Position numbers and translations under genes: made by a program. Of a DNA stretch of 64,000 nucleotides, positions 52,593 through 61,751 are shown in pieces. The notes beneath the pieces were generated by a model. It saw nothing but the letters and a program-made list of their open reading frames with translations. It had not been told where the DNA came from and made no database searches. Numbering within the stretch: the stretch's first letter is position 1; each line of letters starts with the position of its first letter. This stretch comes from UMGS75 sp964507405 (GTDB taxonomy: Bacteria; Bacillota_I; Bacilli_A; ML615J-28; CAG-313): positions 1 through 64,000 of the forward strand of contig CAZDPJ010000006.1 in NCBI GenBank assembly GCA_964507405.1. Direction: 5' to 3'.

Positions 52593-52619
52593 TTAGTTAT
52601 ATATATAGTATAACTAATT
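52591..52619 (+). terminator. ppa terminator
   Basis: A perfect 11-bp stem AATTAGTTATA/TATAACTAATT starting at the last base of the stop codon. It is A/T-only and followed by ATTTTG, so strength is uncertain. Confidence 0.5.
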
Positions 52620-52651
52620 ATTTTGTAATATTAAAAGAAAGAAGGGAAAAT

Positions 52652-54316
52652 ATGTTATCAGATATTGAAATTGCAAGAAATGCAAAGATGCTAAAAGTAA
52701 GTGAAATTGCTAGAAAGCTAGATATAGAAGAAAAAGATTTAGAATATTATGGATGGTATAAAGCAAAGATTAGTGATGAAGTTATTGAAAATACTAAAAA
52801 CAACAAAGATGGACACTTAATTCTTGTCACTGCAATAACACCAACACCACTTGGTGAAGGAAAGTCAACAACCTCAATTGGGCTTGTTGATGCATTTTCT
52901 AAATTAAACAAAAAAGTAGTAGGTGCGTTACGTGAACCATCTTTAGGTCCAGTGTTTGGTGTAAAAGGAGGAGCTGCTGGTGGTGGGTATGCTCAAATTA
53001 ATCCAATGGCTGATTTAAACCTTCATTTTACAGGTGATTTACATGCAATAACAACAGCTAATAACTTAATTAGTGCTTGTATTGATAATCATATTTTCCA
53101 AGGAAATAGTTTAAATATTAATCCTAATAGAATAGTATGGAAACGTTGTGTTGATTTAAATGATCGTGCATTAAGAGAAGTTGAAGTAGGATTATCACAT
53201 AAAAAAGAAACTCCAAGAAAAGATTCTTTTAATATTACAGTTGCAAGTGAAATAATGGCAATACTATGCCTTGCAAAAGACATAAAGGATTTAAGACAAA
53301 GAATAGATAGATTAATTATAGCGTATACTTATGATGAAAAAGAACTAACAGTAAAAGATTTAGGAATTACTGGTTCTGCTCTCGTATTATTAAAAGATGC
53401 TATGAAACCTAATCTTGTTCAAACATTAGAAAATAACCCTATCTTAATTCATGGTGGTCCTTTCGCAAATATTGCTCATGGTTGTAATTCAATTATCGCA
53501 ACTAAACTAGGCCTTAAACTAGCTGATTATGTTATTACTGAGGCTGGTTTTGGTGCCGACCTTGGTGCTGAGAAATTCTTAGATATAAAATGTAGAGAAG
53601 CAGATTTAAAGGTGAGTGCTGTTGTTCTTGTCGCAACACTAAAAGCATTAAAATATCATGGGGGCATAAAAAAACAAGATATTCAACAAGAAAACATAGA
53701 AGCATTAAAAATGGGCTTAGTTAATTTAGAAAAACATATTGACACTTTAAAAAGATTTAAAGTACCTTATGTTATTGCTTTAAATCGTTATATAAGCGAT
53801 ACAGAGGCTGAAATTCGCACTTTTAATGAATGGGCGATAAATAATAGCCACCCCTATAGTTTAAGCGAAGTTTTTGTTAAAGGTGGAAATGGAGGAATTG
53901 ACCTTGCTAAAAAGGTATTAGAGGTAATTTCTGAACCAGTAACACCAAATTATCAATATAAATTAGATGAAACAATTGAAGAAAAAATAGAACATATTGC
54001 GAAAAACGTTTATGGTGCATCGTCTGTTAATTACACAGATGAAGTAAAAGAACAACTTACTAAGTTAAATACAAGTAAATATCGTGATTATTATATATGT
54101 ATGGCTAAAACTCCATTATCATTAACTGATAATCCTAAACTTGTAGGCAGACCTCATAATTTTGAAATAACAATTAGAGAAATAAGAATCAGTGCAGGAG
54201 CAAAGTTTTTAGTATGTTTAACTGGTGATATCATGACTATGCCAGGCTTACCTAAAGAACCTCTTGCAAATATTATCGATTTATCAGATTCAGGAGAAAT
54301 AATCAACATATCATAA
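52652..54316 (+). CDS. fhs: Formate-tetrahydrofolate ligase
   Basis: Makes 10-formyl-THF from formate, THF and ATP for purine and fMet synthesis. The 554 residues show the ATP loop TPTPLGEGKSTTS, VKGGAAGGGYAQ, DLNLHFTGDLHAI and VTEAGFGADLG-like VITEAGFGADLGAEKF. A GAAGGGA site precedes ATG 52652. The gene is followed by folD, giving a one-carbon pair. Confidence 0.98.
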   Translation: MLSDIEIARNAKMLKVSEIARKLDIEEKDLEYYGWYKAKISDEVIENTKNNKDGHLILVTAITPTPLGEGKSTTSIGLVDAFSKLNKKVVGALREPSLGPVFGVKGGAAGGGYAQINPMADLNLHFTGDLHAITTANNLISACIDNHIFQGNSLNINPNRIVWKRCVDLNDRALREVEVGLSHKKETPRKDSFNITVASEIMAILCLAKDIKDLRQRIDRLIIAYTYDEKELTVKDLGITGSALVLLKDAMKPNLVQTLENNPILIHGGPFANIAHGCNSIIATKLGLKLADYVITEAGFGADLGAEKFLDIKCREADLKVSAVVLVATLKALKYHGGIKKQDIQQENIEALKMGLVNLEKHIDTLKRFKVPYVIALNRYISDTEAEIRTFNEWAINNSHPYSLSEVFVKGGNGGIDLAKKVLEVISEPVTPNYQYKLDETIEEKIEHIAKNVYGASSVNYTDEVKEQLTKLNTSKYRDYYICMAKTPLSLTDNPKLVGRPHNFEITIREIRISAGAKFLVCLTGDIMTMPGLPKEPLANIIDLSDSGEIINIS

Positions 54317-54332
54317 AAGGAGATAATTTACC

Positions 54333-55175
54333 ATGATATTAGATGGAAAACAAATAAGTAAAAAAAGAAAAGAAAAGTTAAAAGAACAAGTTTTAGAACT
54401 AATAGATATATATCATACTGTTCCTACGCTTGCAATTGTAAAAGTAGGCCATGACGCCGCAAGTGAGATATATGTAAGAAACAAAATAAAAGCAGCATCT
54501 TTTTGTCATATTGAAACCAGATTATTTGAATTAAGTGAAGAAACCAAATTAGAAGAATTACTTTCTCTAATTGAAAACTTAAATAATGATATATCTATTC
54601 ATGGCATATTAGTACAACTTCCTTTACCTAAACATTTAGATGAACAAATAGTAATAAATAGTATTAGTGATAAAAAAGATGTTGATGGATTTGGAATCAT
54701 AAATAAAGGTAAATTATTTAGTTCTATTCCTTCTTTTACTCCAGCAACACCAACTGGTATAATGAATCTATTACAAGAATACAATATAGAAGTTGAAGGT
54801 AAAAATGCTGTTGTTGTTGGTAGAAGTAATATAGTTGGAAAGCCTATGGCAATGTTACTTCTAAATAAAAATGCCACAGTAACAGTATGTCACTCAAGAA
54901 CAAAAAACTTAAAAGAAGTTACATCTTCAGCTGATATTTTAGTAGTAGCTATTGGTAAAGCAAATTTTATAACAGCTGATATGGTAAAAGATAATGCTGT
55001 GGTTATTGATGTTGGAATTAATAGAATTGATAATTGTCTTTATGGAGATGTTGATTTTGAAAATGTTAGTAAGAAAGCATCCTTTATTACTCCAGTACCT
55101 GGAGGAGTAGGACCTCTTACAATCGTAACTCTTCTAGAAAATACTTTAGAAGCATATAAAAATATAGTAAAGTAG
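54333..55175 (+). CDS. folD: Methylene-THF dehydrogenase/cyclohydrolase FolD
   Basis: Interconverts 5,10-methylene- and 10-formyl-THF with NADP. The 280 residues contain the catalytic lysine region YVRNKIKAA, VQLPLPKHL, KDVDGF, the NADP-binding VVGRSNIVGKPM and the closing TPVPGGVGPLT. It starts 16 bases after fhs with its own AAGGAG site and is followed by pth after 8 bases. Confidence 0.98.
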   Translation: MILDGKQISKKRKEKLKEQVLELIDIYHTVPTLAIVKVGHDAASEIYVRNKIKAASFCHIETRLFELSEETKLEELLSLIENLNNDISIHGILVQLPLPKHLDEQIVINSISDKKDVDGFGIINKGKLFSSIPSFTPATPTGIMNLLQEYNIEVEGKNAVVVGRSNIVGKPMAMLLLNKNATVTVCHSRTKNLKEVTSSADILVVAIGKANFITADMVKDNAVVIDVGINRIDNCLYGDVDFENVSKKASFITPVPGGVGPLTIVTLLENTLEAYKNIVK

Positions 55176-55183
55176 GTATATAT

Positions 55184-55747
55184 ATGGTTATTGTAGGACT
55201 AGGAAATCCTGGAAAAGAATATGAAAAGACCCCACATAATGTGGGGTTTATGATGGTTGATGAGATAGCTAATTACTATAACATTAACTTTAAATTATCA
55301 CAAAAACATCAAGCTTTAATTGGTGAAGGTATAATTGATGGTGAAAAGATATATATAATAAAACCTTTAACTTACATGAATTTATCAGGAAATGCGGTTA
55401 GACTTTTTATGGAATATTATAAATATCCAGTAGAAGAATTAATTGTTTTCCATGATGATCTAGATTTACCACTTGGAAAGATAAGAATTCGTGAAGCTGG
55501 TTCAAGTGGCGGGCAAAAAGGAATGAAATCAATTATTGAAAATCTTGGAACTAGCTCAATTAAAAGAGTCAGAGTAGGAATAGGTAAACCTAATTCAACT
55601 GATGAAGTTGTCGATTATGTATTACATACTCTAACTAAACAAGAACAAACAGTATTAAATGAAACTATTCAAAAGGCTCCTAAAATGATTCATACTTATA
55701 TTAGTGGGGGTATAAAAAAAGTTATGAATGAATTTAATGGTAAATAA
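55184..55747 (+). CDS. pth: Peptidyl-tRNA hydrolase
   Basis: Releases peptides from drop-off peptidyl-tRNA. The 187 residues have the family start GLGNPGKEYEKTPHNVGF with the catalytic His, KPLTYMNLSG, and DDLDLPLGKIRIREAGSSGGQKGM. It precedes mfd, as in Bacillus (pth-fin-mfd-spoVT), but fin is missing. Confidence 0.97.
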   Translation: MVIVGLGNPGKEYEKTPHNVGFMMVDEIANYYNINFKLSQKHQALIGEGIIDGEKIYIIKPLTYMNLSGNAVRLFMEYYKYPVEELIVFHDDLDLPLGKIRIREAGSSGGQKGMKSIIENLGTSSIKRVRVGIGKPNSTDEVVDYVLHTLTKQEQTVLNETIQKAPKMIHTYISGGIKKVMNEFNGK

Positions 55748-55748
55748 A

Positions 55749-58700
55749 ATGAATATATTAGAAATTTTAAATAATGAAAAGAAATATCAAGAAATTATTG
55801 ATGTAATAAGTAAAGCAAATAAAAACGATAATATATATATAGGTAATTGTTGTGTTAATATTTCAAGAATGCTTGCTGCACTTTCCTTTAATGCAACTAA
55901 TAAAAATGTAGTATATATATGTACAGATACATTTGAAGCATCAAAAACATATGAAATGTTTGTTGATTTAGTGGGAACTGATAATGTTAGCTTCTTTCCT
56001 GTAGAAGAATTTATATCTAATGATATAGTTGCATCTTCTAGTGAATTTAAATTAGCTAGAATGTTAACTATCGCAAATATAATTAAGAAAAAGCCACAAA
56101 TAATAATTACTAATACTGATGGTGCGTTAAAAAATGTTATGTCTACATCAATGCTAAATTCATCAATTTTAAAATATAGTATTGGTGAAACAAAAGAAAT
56201 CGATGAAATTGTTAATGATTTAGTTATTAGAGGATATAAAAAGACAGCCCTAACAACAGATATTGGAACATTTAGTGTTAGAGGCAGTATAATAGATATA
56301 TATCCTATTAATACAGATGAACCAATCAGAATTAATTTCTTTGATAATGAAATAGAAACAATTAAAAAAATAGATATTGAATCTCAGTTAAGTACTGAAA
56401 AGTTACAAGAAATAGATATTTTTCCATTATATGATATATATTATCAAAAAGAGAATATCGATATTATTTCTAATAAAATATTAAAAAAATATCCTAATGA
56501 TGATAAAACAAAGAAAATAGTAGAAAATTTAAAAGAATATAAAAGCTTAGAACAGTTATATTTATACTTACCAGAAATCGATGAACAATATCAAAACTTC
56601 TTATCATTTGTTGATAAGCCTATTTGTTTTTATGAAAACTATAATGATTTAAAATCATATGAAAAGAAAAGACAATCTGAAATATATAATTACTTTTTAG
56701 AACTAAAATACAAATATGATAAATCTTTCTTTAAAGAATTAGATGAAATACTATCATTATCATATGAAAATGTCTTTACATGTTCATTCTTAAGTTCTTT
56801 AAATGATATATATATTAATAAGTTATTTGATGTAAAAACATCAAATGTTACGGAATTTAATAATAATCTAAAAATAATGTTTGATGGTATTGTTGCGGAT
56901 TTAGAAAAAACATATATAATAACGCATATTGATGAGGTCAAACTAGATTATATTGAAGAATTACTTGAAACTAAGTTACTTCATTACTATATATATGAGG
57001 ATGAACAAAAAATAAGAAATGGTAAAATAAATGTTGCGGTATCAACTAATGCATATGGATTTATTGATTATGATCTTAATTTAGAAGTAATAACTCCCAA
57101 TGAATATGCGCCAAGTAAAATATCAAGAAATACTAAATATCAACGATATTATAAACAATCAACAAAGATATATAGTAAAGATGAATTAACTCCTGGTGAC
57201 TATGTTGTTCACCAAGATTATGGTATTGGTATATATTTAGGTATTAAAACAATTGAATTAAGAGGCCTAAAAAAAGATTATCTTTCGCTTCAATATGCTG
57301 ATGAAAGTAAAGTTAACATTCCTATTGAGAATATATATCTACTTGAAAAATACATTGGTAGTAAGAACCAAACGCCAAAACTTAATAATCTAAATAGTAA
57401 AGAATGGATTAAAAAGAGAAATCGAATTAAAGAAAAAGTAAATGATGTTGCTCAAAAATTAATTAAAGTACAAGCAGAACGTGAAGCAATGCAAGGATTT
57501 GTTTATAAAAAAGATACTTTAGAACAGCTTGAGTTTGAAAAAGAATTCGGCTTTACAGAAACTAAAGATCAACTTCAAGCAATTCAAGATGTAAAAAATG
57601 ATATGGAAAGTACACGTCCTGTCGATAGACTTATATGTGGCGATGTTGGTTTTGGAAAAACAGAAGTCGCAATTCGTGCTACGTTTAAAGCTGTAGATAA
57701 TGGAAAACAAGTTGTATATCTTGCGCCTACAACTATTTTAACGAGACAACATTATTATACATTTAAACAAAGACTTGAAAAGTATGGTATAAGGGTTGAA
57801 TTATTGAATCGATTTGTTGATAAAGCAAAACAAAAACAAGTCATCGAAGATTTAAAGAAAGGATATGTCGATGTAGTTGTTGGAACTCATAGATTACTTT
57901 CTAGTGATATTCAGTACAAGAACTTAGGTTTATTAATAATCGATGAAGAACAACGATTTGGAGTTACACATAAAGAAAAAATTAAACAAATGAAATCTTT
58001 AATTGATGTATTAACCCTTACAGCAACCCCAATTCCAAGGACTCTTCAAATGTCTCTTTCTGGTTTAAAAGATTTATCACTTATAGAAACTCCTCCTGTA
58101 AATAGACTTCCAGTTCAAACCTTTGTGCTTGAAAGTAATGAATCAGTAATTAGAGAAGCAATTAATAGAGAAATTGCAAGAAATGGGCAAGTCTTTTATT
58201 TATTAAATAGAATTAATGAATTAGATGGAGTACTTGATAAGGTAAAAAGATTAGTTCCAAAAGCAAAAGTTGGAATGATTCATGGAAGAATGAAAAAAGA
58301 AGAAATAGAAGAATATTTAGTTGACTTCTTAGATCGTAAATATGATATATTAATATGTACAACAATTATTGAAACTGGAATAGATATCCCTAATGCAAAT
58401 ACCTTAATTGTTGAAAAAGCCGATATTTTAGGTTTAGCTCAACTATATCAAATTAGAGGTCGAGTTGGTAGAAATGATCGAATTGCTTATGCTTACTTTA
58501 TGTATGAAAAAGGTAAAGTACTAACAATAGAAGCAGAAAAAAGACTTGAAACAATTAAAGAATTTACTGCTCTTGGTAGTGGATATAAAATTGCAATGCG
58601 AGACCTTGCGATAAGAGGTGCTGGTGATATTTTAGGTAATGAACAATCTGGATATATTGATGCCATTGGTATGGACTTATATATGAAATTATTAAATGAT

Positions 58701-59189
58701 GCGATTAAAGAAGCTAAAGGAATTGAAAAAGAAGAAGCTAATCCTCGTAAATTTAATATTGATATATCTAGACATATTGCGCCTACATATGTTTCTGATG
58801 ATGAAATTAGAATTGAAATTCACCAATCTATTAATAAGATTAAATCACGCTCACAAATAAATGCATTAATTGCAGAATATTCAGATAGATATGGTCAATT
58901 AAGTAAGGATATTTTACTATATATGGAAGAAAAATATCTAGAATATTTGTTAAAATCGAGAGGTGTTGAATCATTTAAAGAATTAAATCAAGATGTTGCT
59001 TTTAATTTTGATGAAGAAACAAGTAAAAAATTAATATCTGCTAATTTTGATTTCATGTTAAATCATGATTTTGACCTTCTTAAATTTGAGTTTATAAAAA
59101 ATAAGGTTGTTGTAAGATATAAAAACAAAGAATTAACAAAAGATTATATATATTTATTTACTAAATTTTTAGAACAAATCCATGTATAA
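55749..59189 (+). CDS. mfd: Transcription-repair coupling factor Mfd
   Basis: Removes stalled RNA polymerase from lesions and recruits UvrA. The 1146 residues hold a UvrB-like module (about 1-300), the RNA-polymerase-interacting domain with DYVVHQDYGIGIYLGI, helicase motifs GDVGFGKTE and DEEQRFG, TATPIPRTL, and the C-terminal TRCF domain. The ATG at 55749 begins two bases after the pth stop; an overlapping ATG at 55728 is open but less natural, and neither has a clear ribosome site. Confidence 0.97.
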   Translation: MNILEILNNEKKYQEIIDVISKANKNDNIYIGNCCVNISRMLAALSFNATNKNVVYICTDTFEASKTYEMFVDLVGTDNVSFFPVEEFISNDIVASSSEFKLARMLTIANIIKKKPQIIITNTDGALKNVMSTSMLNSSILKYSIGETKEIDEIVNDLVIRGYKKTALTTDIGTFSVRGSIIDIYPINTDEPIRINFFDNEIETIKKIDIESQLSTEKLQEIDIFPLYDIYYQKENIDIISNKILKKYPNDDKTKKIVENLKEYKSLEQLYLYLPEIDEQYQNFLSFVDKPICFYENYNDLKSYEKKRQSEIYNYFLELKYKYDKSFFKELDEILSLSYENVFTCSFLSSLNDIYINKLFDVKTSNVTEFNNNLKIMFDGIVADLEKTYIITHIDEVKLDYIEELLETKLLHYYIYEDEQKIRNGKINVAVSTNAYGFIDYDLNLEVITPNEYAPSKISRNTKYQRYYKQSTKIYSKDELTPGDYVVHQDYGIGIYLGIKTIELRGLKKDYLSLQYADESKVNIPIENIYLLEKYIGSKNQTPKLNNLNSKEWIKKRNRIKEKVNDVAQKLIKVQAEREAMQGFVYKKDTLEQLEFEKEFGFTETKDQLQAIQDVKNDMESTRPVDRLICGDVGFGKTEVAIRATFKAVDNGKQVVYLAPTTILTRQHYYTFKQRLEKYGIRVELLNRFVDKAKQKQVIEDLKKGYVDVVVGTHRLLSSDIQYKNLGLLIIDEEQRFGVTHKEKIKQMKSLIDVLTLTATPIPRTLQMSLSGLKDLSLIETPPVNRLPVQTFVLESNESVIREAINREIARNGQVFYLLNRINELDGVLDKVKRLVPKAKVGMIHGRMKKEEIEEYLVDFLDRKYDILICTTIIETGIDIPNANTLIVEKADILGLAQLYQIRGRVGRNDRIAYAYFMYEKGKVLTIEAEKRLETIKEFTALGSGYKIAMRDLAIRGAGDILGNEQSGYIDAIGMDLYMKLLNDAIKEAKGIEKEEANPRKFNIDISRHIAPTYVSDDEIRIEIHQSINKIKSRSQINALIAEYSDRYGQLSKDILLYMEEKYLEYLLKSRGVESFKELNQDVAFNFDEETSKKLISANFDFMLNHDFDLLKFEFIKNKVVVRYKNKELTKDYIYLFTKFLEQIHV

Positions 59190-59237
59190 AATAAAAAAAT
59201 AAATCCATACTATTATTAAGTGTGGAGGAATTAATAT

Positions 59238-59768
59238 ATGAAAGCAACAGGAGTCGTTAGAAGAATAGATGATTTAGGTAGAATTGTTCTACCAAAAGAA
59301 CTAAGAAGAACAATGAGAATCAAAGAAGGAGATTCACTAGAGATATATATAGATGGTCTTGATCAAATAATGTTAAAAAAGTATTCTCCAGTTCAAAGCC
59401 TAAATGAATTTGTTAAAGAATTTGTTGAAAGTGTTTATGCATCTAATAAATTAGATATAATAATAACAGATAATGAAAGAGTAATTGCATGCGCAGGTAA
59501 CTTTAAAGTAAACTTAGTGGGCAAAAAAATATCAATGAGATTAGAAGATAAATTAAACAAGAGACAAACTCAAATTATTGATATGGGTGAAAATTTTGAA
59601 ATATGTGATAATATTGAAAATAATAGACCATTAATTATCAGGCCAATAAATGTATATGGTGATATCTTAGGCTGCGTTATTATTTTAGGTGAGACGGGAA
59701 TTACATCGGTTGAAAAATCAATTGCTGAATTTAGTGGAACCTTTATTAGTAAATATTTAGAAAGTTAG
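59238..59768 (+). CDS. spoVT: Stage V sporulation regulator SpoVT
   Basis: A forespore regulator that tunes SigG genes in spore formers. The 176 residues have an AbrB-type swapped-hairpin DNA-binding domain (1-52, VVRRIDDLGRIVLPKELRRT) and a GAF-like C-terminal domain (about 55-176), matching SpoVT length (178) rather than AbrB (about 95). The GGAGGA site precedes ATG 59238. It follows mfd, as in Bacillus. Confidence 0.95.
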   Translation: MKATGVVRRIDDLGRIVLPKELRRTMRIKEGDSLEIYIDGLDQIMLKKYSPVQSLNEFVKEFVESVYASNKLDIIITDNERVIACAGNFKVNLVGKKISMRLEDKLNKRQTQIIDMGENFEICDNIENNRPLIIRPINVYGDILGCVIILGETGITSVEKSIAEFSGTFISKYLES

Positions 59769-59790
59769 AAAAAATCTAGCTTTCTTTTTT
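59760..59790 (+). terminator. spoVT terminator
   Basis: A 10-bp stem with one G-T pair (59760-59769 with 59775-59784) overlaps the stop codon and is followed by six T. Confidence 0.8.
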
Positions 59791-59820
59791 TAAGAAAAAA
59801 ATATATATAAATAATTTTTC

Positions 59821-59849
59821 TTGTAATTTTAATTAAGTTATGGTATACT
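59821..59849 (+). promoter_or_regulatory. fba promoter
   Basis: TTGTAA (59821-59826), 17-base spacer, TATACT (59844-59849), with a TGG extended -10. Confidence 0.8.
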
Positions 59850-59891
59850 AATATAGGTGTAAAAATAATAACAAAAATGGAGGGAATAATT

Positions 59892-60752
59892 ATGCCACTA
59901 GTAAATATGGTAAACATTTTAAATAAAGCAAAAGAAGGAAAATATGCTGTTGGTCAATTCAATATTAATAATCTTGAATGGACTAAAACAATCCTTGAAA
60001 CTGCAGAAGCAAACAACTCACCAGTTATTTTAGGTGTTTCTGAAGGTGCAGCAAAATATATGGGTGGATTTGATGTAGTTGTTGGAATGGTTAAAGGATT
60101 AGTAAAAGATTTAGAAATTACTGTTGATGTTGCTATTCATTTAGACCACGGTTCATCTTTTGAAAGTTGTAAAAAAGCAATTGATGCTGGATTTACATCT
60201 GTTATGATTGATGGTTCTCATCATCCAATTGATGATAACATTAAAATGACTAAAGAAGTTGTGGATTATGCACATGCAAGAAACGTAAGTGTTGAAGCTG
60301 AAGTAGGTACTGTAGGTGGAAATGAAGATGGTGTTATCGGTGGAATTAAATACGCTGACTTAAATGAATGTGTTCGTTTAGTAAATGAAGCAGAAGTTGA
60401 CGCTCTTGCACCTGCACTAGGTTCAGTTCATGGTCCTTATCAAGGTGAACCTGTACTTGGATTTACAGAAATGGAAGCAATTGGAAAAGCAACAAATAAA
60501 CCACTTGTATTACATGGTGGAACTGGTATTCCAGATGAAAAAATTAGAAGAGCAATTGAATGTGGAACATGCAAAATTAATGTTAACACTGAATGCCAAT
60601 TAGCATTTAATAAAATCTTAAGAGAATTCCTTGCTGATGAAAAGAATGCTAAAGTTTATGATCCACGTAAATTATTAGGTCCTGCTTCTAAAGGAATTGC
60701 TCAAGCTGTTACTGAAAAGATTAATGTATTTGGTACAGCAAATGAAAACTAA
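59892..60752 (+). CDS. fba: Fructose-bisphosphate aldolase, class II
   Basis: A zinc aldolase of glycolysis and gluconeogenesis. The 286 residues start MPLVNMVNILNKAKEGKYAV and show HLDHGSSFE (metal and catalytic residues), AEVGTVGG, GSVHGPYQGEP and LHGGTGI. GGAGGG fixes ATG 59892. The length and motifs fit the FbaA/GatY group; tagatose-bisphosphate specificity cannot be excluded. Confidence 0.95.
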   Translation: MPLVNMVNILNKAKEGKYAVGQFNINNLEWTKTILETAEANNSPVILGVSEGAAKYMGGFDVVVGMVKGLVKDLEITVDVAIHLDHGSSFESCKKAIDAGFTSVMIDGSHHPIDDNIKMTKEVVDYAHARNVSVEAEVGTVGGNEDGVIGGIKYADLNECVRLVNEAEVDALAPALGSVHGPYQGEPVLGFTEMEAIGKATNKPLVLHGGTGIPDEKIRRAIECGTCKINVNTECQLAFNKILREFLADEKNAKVYDPRKLLGPASKGIAQAVTEKINVFGTANEN

Positions 60753-60762
60753 ATTATAAAAT

Positions 60763-60791
60763 AAGAGTCTTTCTATTTAAGAAAGATTCTT
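60763..60791 (+). terminator. fba terminator
   Basis: An 11-bp stem with one G-T pair (60763-60773 with 60781-60791) followed by a T run. Confidence 0.85.
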
Positions 60792-60798
60792 TTTTTAT

Positions 60799-60827
60799 TT
60801 GAAAAAAACTTTATAAAATGCTATACT
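60799..60827 (+). promoter_or_regulatory. Promoter of the glycosyltransferase-like gene
   Basis: TTGAAA... precisely TTGAAA at 60799-60804, a 17-base spacer and TATACT (60822-60827). Confidence 0.75.
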
Positions 60828-60848
60828 TTTAAAAAAGGATGGGGTTTT

Positions 60849-61739
60849 ATGAAAATAATAGCTAGTTTATTAATTAATAAAAATATATTAAATGATGAAG
60901 AAATAAGAGAATATGCAAGAGCCTTTAGTGACTATGCTAATAATGTAGATGAAGTATATATATATAATGTTACTTCATTTGACTTATCTAAATTCTATGA
61001 AGCAATCAGACGCTTTCAAAATGCTAATTACGTTGATTGTAGTGATTTGGGTGAGGCAGCAAACTATCAAAGAATGATGGAACAAGCTGTAAATGTTGGT
61101 GCTGATTATAATATTATGTTAGAACTTGGTTATTACTATGAAGATGAAGCTTTTACAAACATAAAGAAATATATATATGAAAATCAAGACGTTAATATTG
61201 CAATTTATACTCCACTTCCATTATATGGCTGTCAAATGCATGAAAGAAAACAAGAAGAAACGAGATATGTTACTGGTGGATGCCGATTACTTGGTGCCTT
61301 TATAAATGTTCATATTTTTGAAGAATTAAATGGATTTAAGTTAGAATATTATCAAGGTACCTTTGATTATGAATATTGTATTAGAGCTAGACTAAAAGAA
61401 AAAAAGATTCTTTTATTCAATAATGAAGTTTTAAGAAATACTAATTATCGAATTGTTGAACGAAAAATTTTATTTACTACTCTATCAACATACGATAAAG
61501 AACCATTAGATATATATTATGATTATCGTAATCGCTTATTTTTATGGGATGAATATAAAGACATTGACCCTTATTATGTTAAATTAGATAAGAAAATGGC
61601 TAAAGCTGAAAGACATGAAATGAAATGGAGAGATAAAGGATATAGGGATAAACTTGCAATGTATGAAAAAGCTAAGGAAGATTATAAAAAAGGCTTGCTT
61701 GGTAAAATTACGTATGGGAAACGAGAAATAAGATATTAA
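60849..61739 (+). CDS. Divergent family-2-like glycosyltransferase
   Basis: 296 residues, cytosolic. The middle part (NYQRMMEQAVNVGADYNIMLELGYYYED, TGGCRLLGAFINVHIFEELNGF, DYEYCIRARLKEK) follows the pattern of rhamnosyltransferase-type GT2 enzymes, where the nucleotide-binding Asp motif would be at LELGYY; the canonical DxD is not obvious, so it may be unusual or inactive. The C-terminus is Lys/Tyr-rich. It precedes a secreted phosphodiester glycosidase-like gene by 12 bases, suggesting joint work on a surface glycan. Confidence 0.6.
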   Translation: MKIIASLLINKNILNDEEIREYARAFSDYANNVDEVYIYNVTSFDLSKFYEAIRRFQNANYVDCSDLGEAANYQRMMEQAVNVGADYNIMLELGYYYEDEAFTNIKKYIYENQDVNIAIYTPLPLYGCQMHERKQEETRYVTGGCRLLGAFINVHIFEELNGFKLEYYQGTFDYEYCIRARLKEKKILLFNNEVLRNTNYRIVERKILFTTLSTYDKEPLDIYYDYRNRLFLWDEYKDIDPYYVKLDKKMAKAERHEMKWRDKGYRDKLAMYEKAKEDYKKGLLGKITYGKREIRY

Positions 61740-61751
61740 GGAGGAAAAGAA